From the NCBI RefSeq assembly GCF_963676325.1, contig NZ_OY781099.1, forward strand, positions 124,001-188,000: a stretch of 64,000 bases of DNA. Direction: 5' to 3'. A model generated the notes under the pieces. The model was given only the letters and a program-made list of their open reading frames with translations. It had not been told where the DNA came from and searched no databases. Shown piece by piece: positions 25,489 through 33,281 of the stretch. The translations under genes and the position numbers were made by a program. This DNA comes from an uncultured Bacteroides sp. (lineage in GTDB: Bacteria > Bacteroidota > Bacteroidia > Bacteroidales > Bacteroidaceae). Within the stretch, counting starts at the first letter, position 1, and every line of letters starts with the position of its first letter.

Positions 25489-25540
25489 ATTATTTAGCAT
25501 TTTTTACTGTGGTTGCAAGCTGCCCAAATCTTTCCACATT
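25489..25540 (-). promoter_or_regulatory. SAM-II riboswitch in the metK leader
   Basis: The minus strand matches the SAM-II consensus in order: TGTGG (P1, 25538-25534 region), GATTTGGGCAGCTTGCAA, CCACA closing P1 (25512-25508), then GTAAAAAATGCTAAAT, the TAAA and GCTAAA segments that form the pseudoknot. A -7 box at 25552-25559 puts the transcript start only a few bases upstream. The aptamer ends about 105 bases before the metK ATG, further than the usual direct masking of the ribosome site, so the mechanism may differ. Assigned from recalled consensus, not from a covariance search. Confidence 0.8.
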
Positions 25541-25551
25541 TTAAGATGGTG

Positions 25552-25559
25552 CAAAGATA
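25552..25559 (-). promoter_or_regulatory. Bacteroides-type promoter of metK
   Basis: Minus strand reads TATCTTTG, a TAnnTTTG -7 box; transcription would begin near 25545, just before the SAM-II aptamer. Confidence 0.6.
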
Positions 25560-25616
25560 TAGCTAAATTCATGAGTTCTGTTCTTTTAGATCAAATAATT
25601 TAAAAGAAATTAATAC

Positions 25617-26084
25617 TCATAAAGATAAATCATCACAGATTGTCTGAACTGTTTTACCGGTTTCCGGGATAACAAGTTCCGGTGCAATTTCGCAGAGTGG
25701 CTTCATCACAAAAAGGCGTTCAGTCATTAAAGGATGAGGAATATCCAGCTTTTCAGTATGTAATATCAAATCATTATAGAGAAGTGTGTCGATGTCAATC
25801 AATCTGTCGTTATAAACGCCATCAACAGATTTTTTGTTTCTGCCAATCTCTTTCTCTATCAATTGTGTCTCTTCCAGAAGCTGAAATGGAGAAAGTGAGG
25901 TTTCTACACCGATAACTGCATTGAGAAAAGAATTGGCGGATTCAAATCCCCAAGGTTCAGAAGCATAAAAAGCGGACTGGGAAATAACTTTCCCTATCCG
26001 CTCTTCTATTTTTTCTATTGCTAAGTACAGGTTTCTTTCTTTATCGCCCAAATTAGTGCCTAAACCGAAATAAACCATTGCCAT
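25617..26084 (-). CDS. folK: HPPK, 2-amino-4-hydroxy-6-hydroxymethyldihydropteridine pyrophosphokinase
   Basis: A 155-residue folate pathway kinase that transfers pyrophosphate from ATP to 6-hydroxymethyl-dihydropterin. The family pattern is YFGLGTNLGDKERNL, SAFYASEPWGFES, and the metal-binding YNDRLIDIDTLLYND. PHPLMTERLFVMKPLCEI is the C-terminal signature. The last gene of the long minus-strand run starting with the methyltransferase at 30806; it begins 12 bases after queA. Confidence 0.95.
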   Translation of the reverse strand: MAMVYFGLGTNLGDKERNLYLAIEKIEERIGKVISQSAFYASEPWGFESANSFLNAVIGVETSLSPFQLLEETQLIEKEIGRNKKSVDGVYNDRLIDIDTLLYNDLILHTEKLDIPHPLMTERLFVMKPLCEIAPELVIPETGKTVQTICDDLSL

Positions 26085-26096
26085 AGTAATCTTTAA

Positions 26097-27152
26097 TTAA
26101 TCAATAATCAACATTGCATCTCCGTAAGTACCGAAGCGATATCCTTCTTTTATTGCTGTTTGATAAGCATCCATAACAAAATCATATCCTCCAAATGCAG
26201 CAACAATCATCAGCAATGTAGAAAGAGGCATATGGAAATTGGAAATCATTGAATTGGCCACGGTGAATTCATAAGGAGGGAAGATAAATTTGTTGGTCCA
26301 TCCTTCAAAAGGCTTCAAGTGTCCGTCAGTGCTCACTGTACTTTCAATAGCTCTCATTACAGTAGTTCCAACTGCGCAGATATTTCTGTTAGCATCTTTT
26401 GCTTCATTTACTATTTTAACAGCTTTTTCAGACACAAACATTTGCTCTGAGTCCATTTTATGTTTAGTAAGGTCTTCTACGTCAATATCGCGGAAGTTAC
26501 CAAGGCCGGCATGCATGGTTACAAATGCAAAGTCTATTCCTTTAATCTCCATACGCTTCATTAATTCGCGGCTAAAGTGAAGACTTGCTGTTGGTGCTGT
26601 AACAGCTCCTTCATTTTTAGCAAAGATAGATTGGAATCTTTCTTCGTCTTCAGGTTCAACGGGACGGTTTACAATGGTATGAGGCAGTGGAGTCTCGCCA
26701 AGAGCATAAAGTGCTTTCTTGAATTCCTCATGAGGTCCGTCATAAAGGAAACGCAAAGTACGTCCACGTGAAGTTGTGTTGTCAATAACCTCAGCAACCA
26801 TAGAATCATCGTCACCGAAATATAGTTTATTCCCAATTCTGATTTTACGGGCAGGATCAACTAATACATCCCATAAACGAAGTTCTTCGTTCAACTCACG
26901 TAATAAGAATACTTCAATGCGTGCACCGGTCTTTTCCTTGTTTCCGTAAAGACGGGCAGGGAATACTTTAGTGTCATTGAAAACAAAAACATCCTTATCA
27001 TCAAAATAATCTAAGAGATTTTTAAACTCTCTATGTTCAATTTCACCAGTCTTCTTATGAAGAACCATCAAACGGGATTCGTCTCTGTACCTTGTAGGGT
27101 GCAATGCGATTTTATCCTCAGGAAGCTTAAATTTAAATTGTGATAGTTTCAT
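26097..27152 (-). CDS. queA: S-adenosylmethionine:tRNA ribosyltransferase-isomerase
   Basis: A 351-residue QueA, which adds the epoxycyclopentane group from SAM to preQ1 at tRNA wobble position 34 on the way to queuosine. Family motifs are FKFKLPEDKIALHP, VFVFNDTKVFPARLYG, TAPTASLHFS and VTMHAGLGNFRDI. The length matches the family. It lies 16 bases after truB, another tRNA modification gene. Confidence 0.96.
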   Translation of the reverse strand: MKLSQFKFKLPEDKIALHPTRYRDESRLMVLHKKTGEIEHREFKNLLDYFDDKDVFVFNDTKVFPARLYGNKEKTGARIEVFLLRELNEELRLWDVLVDPARKIRIGNKLYFGDDDSMVAEVIDNTTSRGRTLRFLYDGPHEEFKKALYALGETPLPHTIVNRPVEPEDEERFQSIFAKNEGAVTAPTASLHFSRELMKRMEIKGIDFAFVTMHAGLGNFRDIDVEDLTKHKMDSEQMFVSEKAVKIVNEAKDANRNICAVGTTVMRAIESTVSTDGHLKPFEGWTNKFIFPPYEFTVANSMISNFHMPLSTLLMIVAAFGGYDFVMDAYQTAIKEGYRFGTYGDAMLIID

Positions 27153-27168
27153 ATTTTCTTTCTTTACG

Positions 27169-27867
27169 TTAGTTTACTTCTATTTCTTGTTTATCCAGCC
27201 ATTCCACGAAATTCTCTATTTCCATGCAATGTTCCAGCTTGACATCTCCCACACGGGTGCGGATAAGTCCGGTAAGATGAGCACCGCTGTTGAGTGCCTC
27301 TCCAATATCTCTTGCCAAAGCACGAATATAAGTACCTTTGCTGCACACTACCCGAATCTTTATTTCAGGTAAATTACACTCCAGTAATTCAATTTCATCA
27401 ATAACTAAAGTCTTCGGTTTCAGCTCTACCTCTTTTCCGGCCCTGGCCAGTTCGTAAGCTCTTTCGCCATCTATCTTACAAGCTGAGAAAGCAGGAGGAA
27501 TCTGTTCAATGCTTCCGATAAACTTTTTCAGAGTCTCTTCTACCAATTCACGGCTAATATGTTCCGTGGGGTAAGTAGCGTCAATCTCTTTCTCCAGATC
27601 ATAGGAAGGAGTTGTTGCTCCCAGCTTGATTGAAGCGATATATTCTTTTGTCTGATACTGAAATTCTTCAATTCGCTTGGTTGCTTTCCCTGTGCATATA
27701 ATCATTACACCTGTAGCCAGCGGATCAAGAGTTCCGGCATGTCCTACTTTAAGTTTTTTTATTCTAAGTTTTCTCAGCAGAGGATATTTCACCTTTGCCA
27801 CGAGATTAAAAGAAGTCCACGTCAGTGGCTTGTTGAAGTATAATACTTCTCCTTCAATAAAGTTCAT
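27169..27867 (-). CDS. truB: tRNA pseudouridine(55) synthase
   Basis: A 232-residue TruB that converts U55 of the tRNA T-loop to pseudouridine. The catalytic Asp is in KVGHAGTLDPLATGVM, with YELARAGKEVEL and SKGTYIRALARDIGEAL further on. It is slightly shorter than the E. coli enzyme because the C-terminal PUA-like part is reduced. Its start overlaps the uppP stop by one base. Confidence 0.96.
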   Translation of the reverse strand: MNFIEGEVLYFNKPLTWTSFNLVAKVKYPLLRKLRIKKLKVGHAGTLDPLATGVMIICTGKATKRIEEFQYQTKEYIASIKLGATTPSYDLEKEIDATYPTEHISRELVEETLKKFIGSIEQIPPAFSACKIDGERAYELARAGKEVELKPKTLVIDEIELLECNLPEIKIRVVCSKGTYIRALARDIGEALNSGAHLTGLIRTRVGDVKLEHCMEIENFVEWLDKQEIEVN

Positions 27868-28760
27868 TAAACGACTTCTAAATTATGTCCTAATAATATC
27901 ATCACCAAGATGATTCCTCCCACAATGATTCGGTAATATCCGAAAGCTTTGAATCCGTATTTAGTCACAAAGCTGATAAAGAATTTGATAGCAAGCAATG
28001 CTACAATAAAAGCCACTACATTTCCAATAATGAGTGCACCTACATTCTGAGTTAAAATCTCTATTCCGTTGGGCTGCATAAAAAGCTTCAGCAGTTTATA
28101 TGCTGTAGCTGCAAACATAGTTGGAACGGCAAGGAAAAAAGAAAACTCGGCTGCAGTCTTTCTCGACATCTTTTGCGCCATACCACCTACAATGGTAGCC
28201 ATTGAACGAGATACTCCCGGTATCATAGCAATACATTGGAAGAACCCTATACTCAATGCTTTCTTTTCTGTCAAGCCTTTGCTCTCATCTACTTTGGTAA
28301 AGATCTTATCAACGAAGAGCATAAACACTCCACCAATTACAAGCATGATTGCAACAACCTCTACGCTTTCCAGTAGTTTATCAATTTTATCGCTAAAAAT
28401 AAAACCGATTACAGCTGCAGGAATAAAGGCTATTAAAAGCTTCCAATAGAAATCAAACTTATAGATGAATCTTTTGAGATAAACAACAATCCTTTCAAAA
28501 AAAGGTTTATTATATACAGCCTGTTTATCAATGATTTTACACTTATTCAATTTAAAAAAACGGTTCCAATAAAGAACTACTACAGATAGGATTGCTCCAA
28601 ACTGAATAATGACTGTAAATGCCTTTACAAACTCGGTGCTCTGCACTCCCAGCATACTTTGTGCAATGATCATGTGTCCGGTAGAAGATACCGGAAGAAA
28701 TTCTGTTAACCCTTCAACAATTGCAATAAGAATGGTTTGTAATAATGTTAAGTCTCCCAT
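27867..28760 (-). CDS. uppP: Undecaprenyl-diphosphatase
   Basis: A 297-residue BacA/UppP integral membrane phosphatase that recycles undecaprenyl pyrophosphate for cell-wall and polysaccharide export. The active-site segments are EGLTEFLPVSSTGHMII at the N-terminus and PGVSRSMATIVGGM in the middle. A charged insert near residues 65-100 lengthens the second loop. Six bases after the DUF3098 gene. Confidence 0.96.
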   Translation of the reverse strand: MGDLTLLQTILIAIVEGLTEFLPVSSTGHMIIAQSMLGVQSTEFVKAFTVIIQFGAILSVVVLYWNRFFKLNKCKIIDKQAVYNKPFFERIVVYLKRFIYKFDFYWKLLIAFIPAAVIGFIFSDKIDKLLESVEVVAIMLVIGGVFMLFVDKIFTKVDESKGLTEKKALSIGFFQCIAMIPGVSRSMATIVGGMAQKMSRKTAAEFSFFLAVPTMFAATAYKLLKLFMQPNGIEILTQNVGALIIGNVVAFIVALLAIKFFISFVTKYGFKAFGYYRIIVGGIILVMILLGHNLEVV

Positions 28761-28766
28761 TTCTTA

Positions 28767-28994
28767 TTACTCAGCTTTGGGTTTACGTACAACTCCATAA
28801 ATCATAAAAATGAATCCGAAGAAACAAACTACCGGAGCCACCTTTATTCTGCGCACACTGAAAATGTCTGGTTGGAAAGCCGTTTCTGTCGTTGAAGAGC
28901 CTGTCATTAAAATGAAACCTAAAATAACAACGAGCATTCCTACTGCCAGTAAGATAAAGTTAGTCTTATCAAAGGCAAATTTCTTTTTGTCCAT
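28767..28994 (-). CDS. DUF3098 two-helix membrane protein
   Basis: A 75-residue Bacteroidota-specific DUF3098 protein with two membrane helices (residues about 15-30 and 53-68) separated by a short loop with FQPDIFSVRRIKVAPVV. Function unknown. In many Bacteroidota it sits, as here, between ftsX and uppP, so a role in the envelope or division is likely but unproven. Confidence 0.85.
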   Translation of the reverse strand: MDKKKFAFDKTNFILLAVGMLVVILGFILMTGSSTTETAFQPDIFSVRRIKVAPVVCFFGFIFMIYGVVRKPKAE

Positions 28995-29026
28995 ATTCGT
29001 ATATATTTAATAATTTAATTACTTTA

Positions 29027-29908
29027 TCAAATGTAATAGAGAGTACTTGCTTTCATTCTCAAATATCTGTTTATTGAGAAGTAAGCACACAAGAATGTAA
29101 TAATGATTCCGAAAAGGAATACAGCTGCTGAAACAATAAGCATAACATCCGGCGTTACGATGGAAATTAGTTCCGGTTCGTAGTTTACTAATGTATAAGC
29201 TCCTCCCATCAATAAGGCATCGGCTGCAACAGCAGAAATCACCCCAATCCAGATATTCCGTATAAGAAATGGCTTCCGGATGAATCCCCAGCTAGCGCCA
29301 ACCAATTTCATGGTATGAATCAGGAATCTTTTAGAGTGAATAGTCAAACGGATTGTATTGTTGATTAATGCAAAAGAGACAATAGTAAGCAATCCTGCAA
29401 GACAAAGCAATACCAGACTGATGTTGCGGATGTTTTTGTTTACAGAATCAATCAGATCTTTCTGATAGAGTACCTCTTTAATATTTGTATTCCTCTTAAT
29501 CTTTTTCTCTATCTTAGCTATACTGTCTGAATTAGCATAAGCGGAATTCAGTTTCACTTCAAGTGAGGCAGTGAAAGGGTTATACCCAAGAAATCCTTCC
29601 GGATCAGTTCCCATTGCTGCACTTTGTTCCCTGAGTGCCTGTTCTTTGGAAATGTAAGTTGATTGCTTTACAAAAGGTTCTTTATTCAACTCCTTTTGCA
29701 TGATAAGAATGTCCGGTTCAGGCATATCATCACTGATAAGAATAGAAAAGTTGATGTTTTCACGCACGTAAACCGAAAGATTGTTCGCTGAAAGAACAAA
29801 GAATACCACTAATCCCAACAAAAGTAACACAAGCATAGTGCTGATGCTTGAAGTTATGCTTTGAATATCGAAGTATGGAACTGTATTTTTTTTGTGTTTA
29901 CTTTTCAT
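29027..29908 (-). CDS. ftsX: Cell-division ABC transporter permease FtsX
   Basis: A 293-residue FtsX, which with the ATPase FtsE controls peptidoglycan hydrolysis at the septum. One N-terminal membrane helix, a periplasmic domain (about 50-170), then three further helices give the FtsX topology. LYQKDLIDSVNKNIRNIS and THTMKLVGASWGFIRKPF-like segments mark the family. I start at the ATG at 29908; the frame continues to 29929 inside the upstream gene. No ftsE is nearby. Confidence 0.92.
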   Translation of the reverse strand: MKSKHKKNTVPYFDIQSITSSISTMLVLLLLGLVVFFVLSANNLSVYVRENINFSILISDDMPEPDILIMQKELNKEPFVKQSTYISKEQALREQSAAMGTDPEGFLGYNPFTASLEVKLNSAYANSDSIAKIEKKIKRNTNIKEVLYQKDLIDSVNKNIRNISLVLLCLAGLLTIVSFALINNTIRLTIHSKRFLIHTMKLVGASWGFIRKPFLIRNIWIGVISAVAADALLMGGAYTLVNYEPELISIVTPDVMLIVSAAVFLFGIIITFLCAYFSINRYLRMKASTLYYI

Positions 29909-30806
29909 AACCATTTTTTCTGAATACATAAATTATAGAGCTGCTTCTCTCTTTGTTACTTAAAGAATGGAACCAGGCAATTGTGCCCGCAAGCATTCCT
30001 TTCAGAAGGCTGAATGAACTCTTTTTATATTTTTCACTCAATATTGACACATAGAATGCATCAAATGGCATCGGAAGATAATTCATTAGTGTAAAGTTGT
30101 GCTTATCACCAAACTTCTGCATTGTATCCGGAGTAAAATGCCATAAATGGCGGGGAACATCATAAGCAGCCCAGAATTCTTTGTATTTCTGTCCGTCATA
30201 AGAATAACAGTTTGGTACAGCAACTATCAGATATCCGTCTTCCTTCAGTAATTCATGAAGTTTTTCCCATGTTTCATTCAGGTGTTCTAAATGCTCCATT
30301 ACGTGCCACAAGGTGATGGCATCGAATGATTCGGCAGAAAAATCATTTAGTCCCGATTCATCTTTTACATCAAGATTGAAATTCTTTTTTGCAAACGCAC
30401 GTGCCTGTGCACTTTTCTCAATAGCTTCAACAGACCAACCTTTGTTTTGCATGGTATGAGAGAAATACCCTGTTCCGGTACCAATATCCAGAATTCTGCC
30501 CGATTCTTTACCTGTGGCGTGATTAATCAGCTGTGCCTTTTTCTGAAGCATACGCATACGCACCAAATGATAAAGCTCGTTCATCATTCCTTTTTTGGTA
30601 TCGCTGTGGGAAATATAATCCGGCGTTTCGTAGTATTTACCAATCTCTTTTTCCACTGGGAATCCCTGTGTAAACTGGAAATTGCAATCTCCGCATTGGC
30701 ACAGGTCGAATTGCTCTCTGGAAGCATAAAAATCGGTACATGTCATCTTTTTATGAAGGTGTGTTCCACCACAAAGAGGACAAGCGTTTATCGTGAGTTT
30801 ATTCAT
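29898..30806 (-). CDS. Class I SAM-dependent methyltransferase with N-terminal zinc ribbon
   Basis: A 302-residue methyltransferase. Residues 9-35 hold two Cys pairs (CPLCGG and CQCGDC) that could bind zinc. The Rossmann motif I ILDIGTGTGYFSH is near residue 107, and HVMEHLEHLNETW and YLIVAVPNCYSYD follow, the Methyltransf_23 pattern. Such genes often modify small molecules, lipids or sugars; the substrate is unknown. It heads the minus-strand run ftsX-DUF3098-uppP-truB-queA-folK and overlaps ftsX by 11 bases. Confidence 0.85.
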   Translation of the reverse strand: MNKLTINACPLCGGTHLHKKMTCTDFYASREQFDLCQCGDCNFQFTQGFPVEKEIGKYYETPDYISHSDTKKGMMNELYHLVRMRMLQKKAQLINHATGKESGRILDIGTGTGYFSHTMQNKGWSVEAIEKSAQARAFAKKNFNLDVKDESGLNDFSAESFDAITLWHVMEHLEHLNETWEKLHELLKEDGYLIVAVPNCYSYDGQKYKEFWAAYDVPRHLWHFTPDTMQKFGDKHNFTLMNYLPMPFDAFYVSILSEKYKKSSFSLLKGMLAGTIAWFHSLSNKERSSSIIYVFRKNGYEK

Positions 30807-31103
30807 TTGTTTTTAACCATCTTTGGTAGCCAAGCTTTCGCAAGGCCACACTTCACCCTAATTTGGTGCAAATAAACAAATAAAAAGTGAGGTATAAGCT
30901 ATTCTTTAAGGATTTTTATATAACAGAATTTCCCTTATTTAAGTAAAAAGTAAGCGGATCGTTTAATGAAAACGTTTGCACTGTCAGCTTATTTGGTTTC
31001 TTACTATAAATAGGCTGATTTTCATTATTAATTGCTTGATTTGTACTTTATAAAGAGTTAATCAATCAATGCTATTGAAAAAGCATTACTATTTGTAATA
31101 ATT
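30807..31103. other. Divergent intergenic region before GH31
   Basis: 297 AT-rich bases separating the minus-strand methyltransferase and the plus-strand GH31 gene. I see no gene and no clear TAnnTTTG box for either direction; TTTATTTG on the minus strand near 30880 is the closest, with one mismatch. Confidence 0.5.
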
Positions 31104-33254
31104 ATGGTGAAGAAATATCTTCTTGTTTGTCTGTTGGCAATAAGTTCAGTAAGTTTTATTCAAGCTGGTGGGCCTGATAAACTTATTGGTAAGAATGTGT
31201 CTGTCTTTTACCCGAAGAATTATGATGCAAAATCACATCAACCTTCATTTGCTTTGCTAAAAGAGCCAATTGCTGTTGGTGATATTCCCCGAAACTGGGA
31301 TTTGAAACCTCGCTTTTACTCAAAAGACGGCAAAACTTATGCAACTTTACCCATAACCAAAGGAACCAGTCTGTATGGCACCGGAGAAAATACCGGATCA
31401 TTGCTAAGAAATGGTAAGAATGTTACGTTATGGAATACTGATAATTACGAATTCAAGAAGGATGGCGGAAAACGTCTCTACCAATCTCATCCATGGGTGT
31501 TGGGGGTAAACAGTGATGGCACTGCTTTTGGTGTGATTGCCGATAACACATGGAAGCAACATGTTGACCTTACAGATAGTATCCGTTTTATTTCTGATGG
31601 TCCTGCTTTCCGTGTAATTGTGATTAAAAGAAATTCACCGCAGGAAGTCATTAAAGTGTTGGCTGGTTTAGTCGGCAAGATTGCTTTGCCACCGCTTTGG
31701 TCTTTGGGATACCAGCAATGCCGTTTCTCTTATGTGCCCGATACCCGTATTAAAAGTGTGGCCGATACATTCCGGATAAAAAAACTTCCTTGCGATGTTA
31801 TTTGGATGGACATTGATTATATGGATCACTTCAAGGTTTTCACCTTTGATAAAGAGAAAATACCTAATCCAAAGGAAGTAAACGATTACCTGCATAATAA
31901 AGGTTTTAAGTCTATCTGGATGATTGATCCCGGAGTGAAAGCCGAGAAAGGATATTTTGTATATGATTCAGGAAGTAAAGGAAATCATTGGGTACAGGAT
32001 AAGGATAGAAAAGAATTTAATGGAAGTGTATGGCCCGGCAAATGTGCTTTTCCTGATTTTACAAGACCGGAAACAAGAGCATGGTGGGGCGACCTTTATA
32101 AAGACTTTATGGAGAAAGGGGTTGACGGAGTGTGGAATGATATGAATGAACCTTCGGTCTTTGATGGCCCGGACGGAACTATGCCCGAAGATAATCATCA
32201 CAGAGGTGGTGGTGATTTGTTGGCTGATTCTCACCTTCGTTATCACGATGTTTACGGAATGCTCATGATCAGAGCTTCAAGAGAGGGAATAATGAAAGTG
32301 AATCCCGATAAAAGACCATTCATTTTATCCCGTTCCGGTTATCTGGGAAGCCATCGTTACGGAGCAACATGGACTGGAGACAACTCTTCTACTGAGGAAT
32401 ATATGAAAATGTCCGTTCCAATGTCGCTCAATCTAGGCTTATCGGGGCAACCGTTCAGCGGTCCCGATTTAGGAGGATTTACAGGAAATGCCACTCCCGG
32501 CCTTTTTGGTCAGTGGATTGCCACCGGTACATTTTTCCCCTTTATGAGAGGACATGCAAGTGACAAATCGGGAAACAAGGAGCCCTGGGCATTTGGAACA
32601 GAAATTGAAAACGTATCGCGTACGGCACTAAACAGAAGATACCGACTGCTACCTTATTTTTATACCTTGTTTAAGGAAGCTTCCGAGACTGGTATGCCAG
32701 TGATGCGCCCTGTTTTCTTTGCAGATGTAAAAGACACTACCTTGAGAAAAGAGGATCAGGCTTTCCTGGTTGGGAATGATTTACTGATTATTCCTAAATG
32801 GGCGGTTAATCCCATATTGCCGAAGGGTATCTGGCGCACAGCTTCCATCGTTGGTGAGCATAGTGAAACCGACAAGTATCAGCCCGATGTAAAGGTGAGA
32901 GGTGGAGCAATTATTCCAATGGGTAAAATTATTCAGAATACCACTGAATATAAACTCGATTCATTAACTTTGGTGGTTGTTCCTGATAAAAAAGGAGAGG
33001 CTAGAGGGCGACTTTATGAAGATGCCGGAGATGGTTTCCGATATACAAAAGGTGATTATCTGATTTCTGGTTTTACGGCAAAGCAGGAAAGTGCTTCAGT
33101 AAAAGCCGTAATTAAACGCCAGGAAGGGAAAAGGAACCCAGGTACTCGTTATTATAAAGTGATAGTAATTACCGATAAAGGAATTTTTGCTGCTCCGTGG
33201 ACTAAAAACACAAACATTACGATTCCTTTAACAGCTCAGAACAAAGTAAATTAA
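31104..33254 (+). CDS. GH31 alpha-glucosidase, secreted
   Basis: A 716-residue glycoside hydrolase family 31 enzyme with an N-terminal signal peptide (MVKKYLLVCLLAISSVSFIQA). It would release glucose from alpha-glucosides in the periplasm or at the surface. The nucleophile region GVWNDMNEPSVF puts the catalytic Asp at 346, and the acid/base Asp is D426 in WTGDNSS. IWMDIDYMDHFKVFTFD is the family substrate-pocket motif. 27 bases separate it from the GH97 gene, so both form a small starch/maltodextrin unit. No susC/susD genes adjoin. Confidence 0.95.
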   Translation: MVKKYLLVCLLAISSVSFIQAGGPDKLIGKNVSVFYPKNYDAKSHQPSFALLKEPIAVGDIPRNWDLKPRFYSKDGKTYATLPITKGTSLYGTGENTGSLLRNGKNVTLWNTDNYEFKKDGGKRLYQSHPWVLGVNSDGTAFGVIADNTWKQHVDLTDSIRFISDGPAFRVIVIKRNSPQEVIKVLAGLVGKIALPPLWSLGYQQCRFSYVPDTRIKSVADTFRIKKLPCDVIWMDIDYMDHFKVFTFDKEKIPNPKEVNDYLHNKGFKSIWMIDPGVKAEKGYFVYDSGSKGNHWVQDKDRKEFNGSVWPGKCAFPDFTRPETRAWWGDLYKDFMEKGVDGVWNDMNEPSVFDGPDGTMPEDNHHRGGGDLLADSHLRYHDVYGMLMIRASREGIMKVNPDKRPFILSRSGYLGSHRYGATWTGDNSSTEEYMKMSVPMSLNLGLSGQPFSGPDLGGFTGNATPGLFGQWIATGTFFPFMRGHASDKSGNKEPWAFGTEIENVSRTALNRRYRLLPYFYTLFKEASETGMPVMRPVFFADVKDTTLRKEDQAFLVGNDLLIIPKWAVNPILPKGIWRTASIVGEHSETDKYQPDVKVRGGAIIPMGKIIQNTTEYKLDSLTLVVVPDKKGEARGRLYEDAGDGFRYTKGDYLISGFTAKQESASVKAVIKRQEGKRNPGTRYYKVIVITDKGIFAAPWTKNTNITIPLTAQNKVN

Positions 33255-33281
33255 ACAAATATCAATAAATAAACTAACGCA

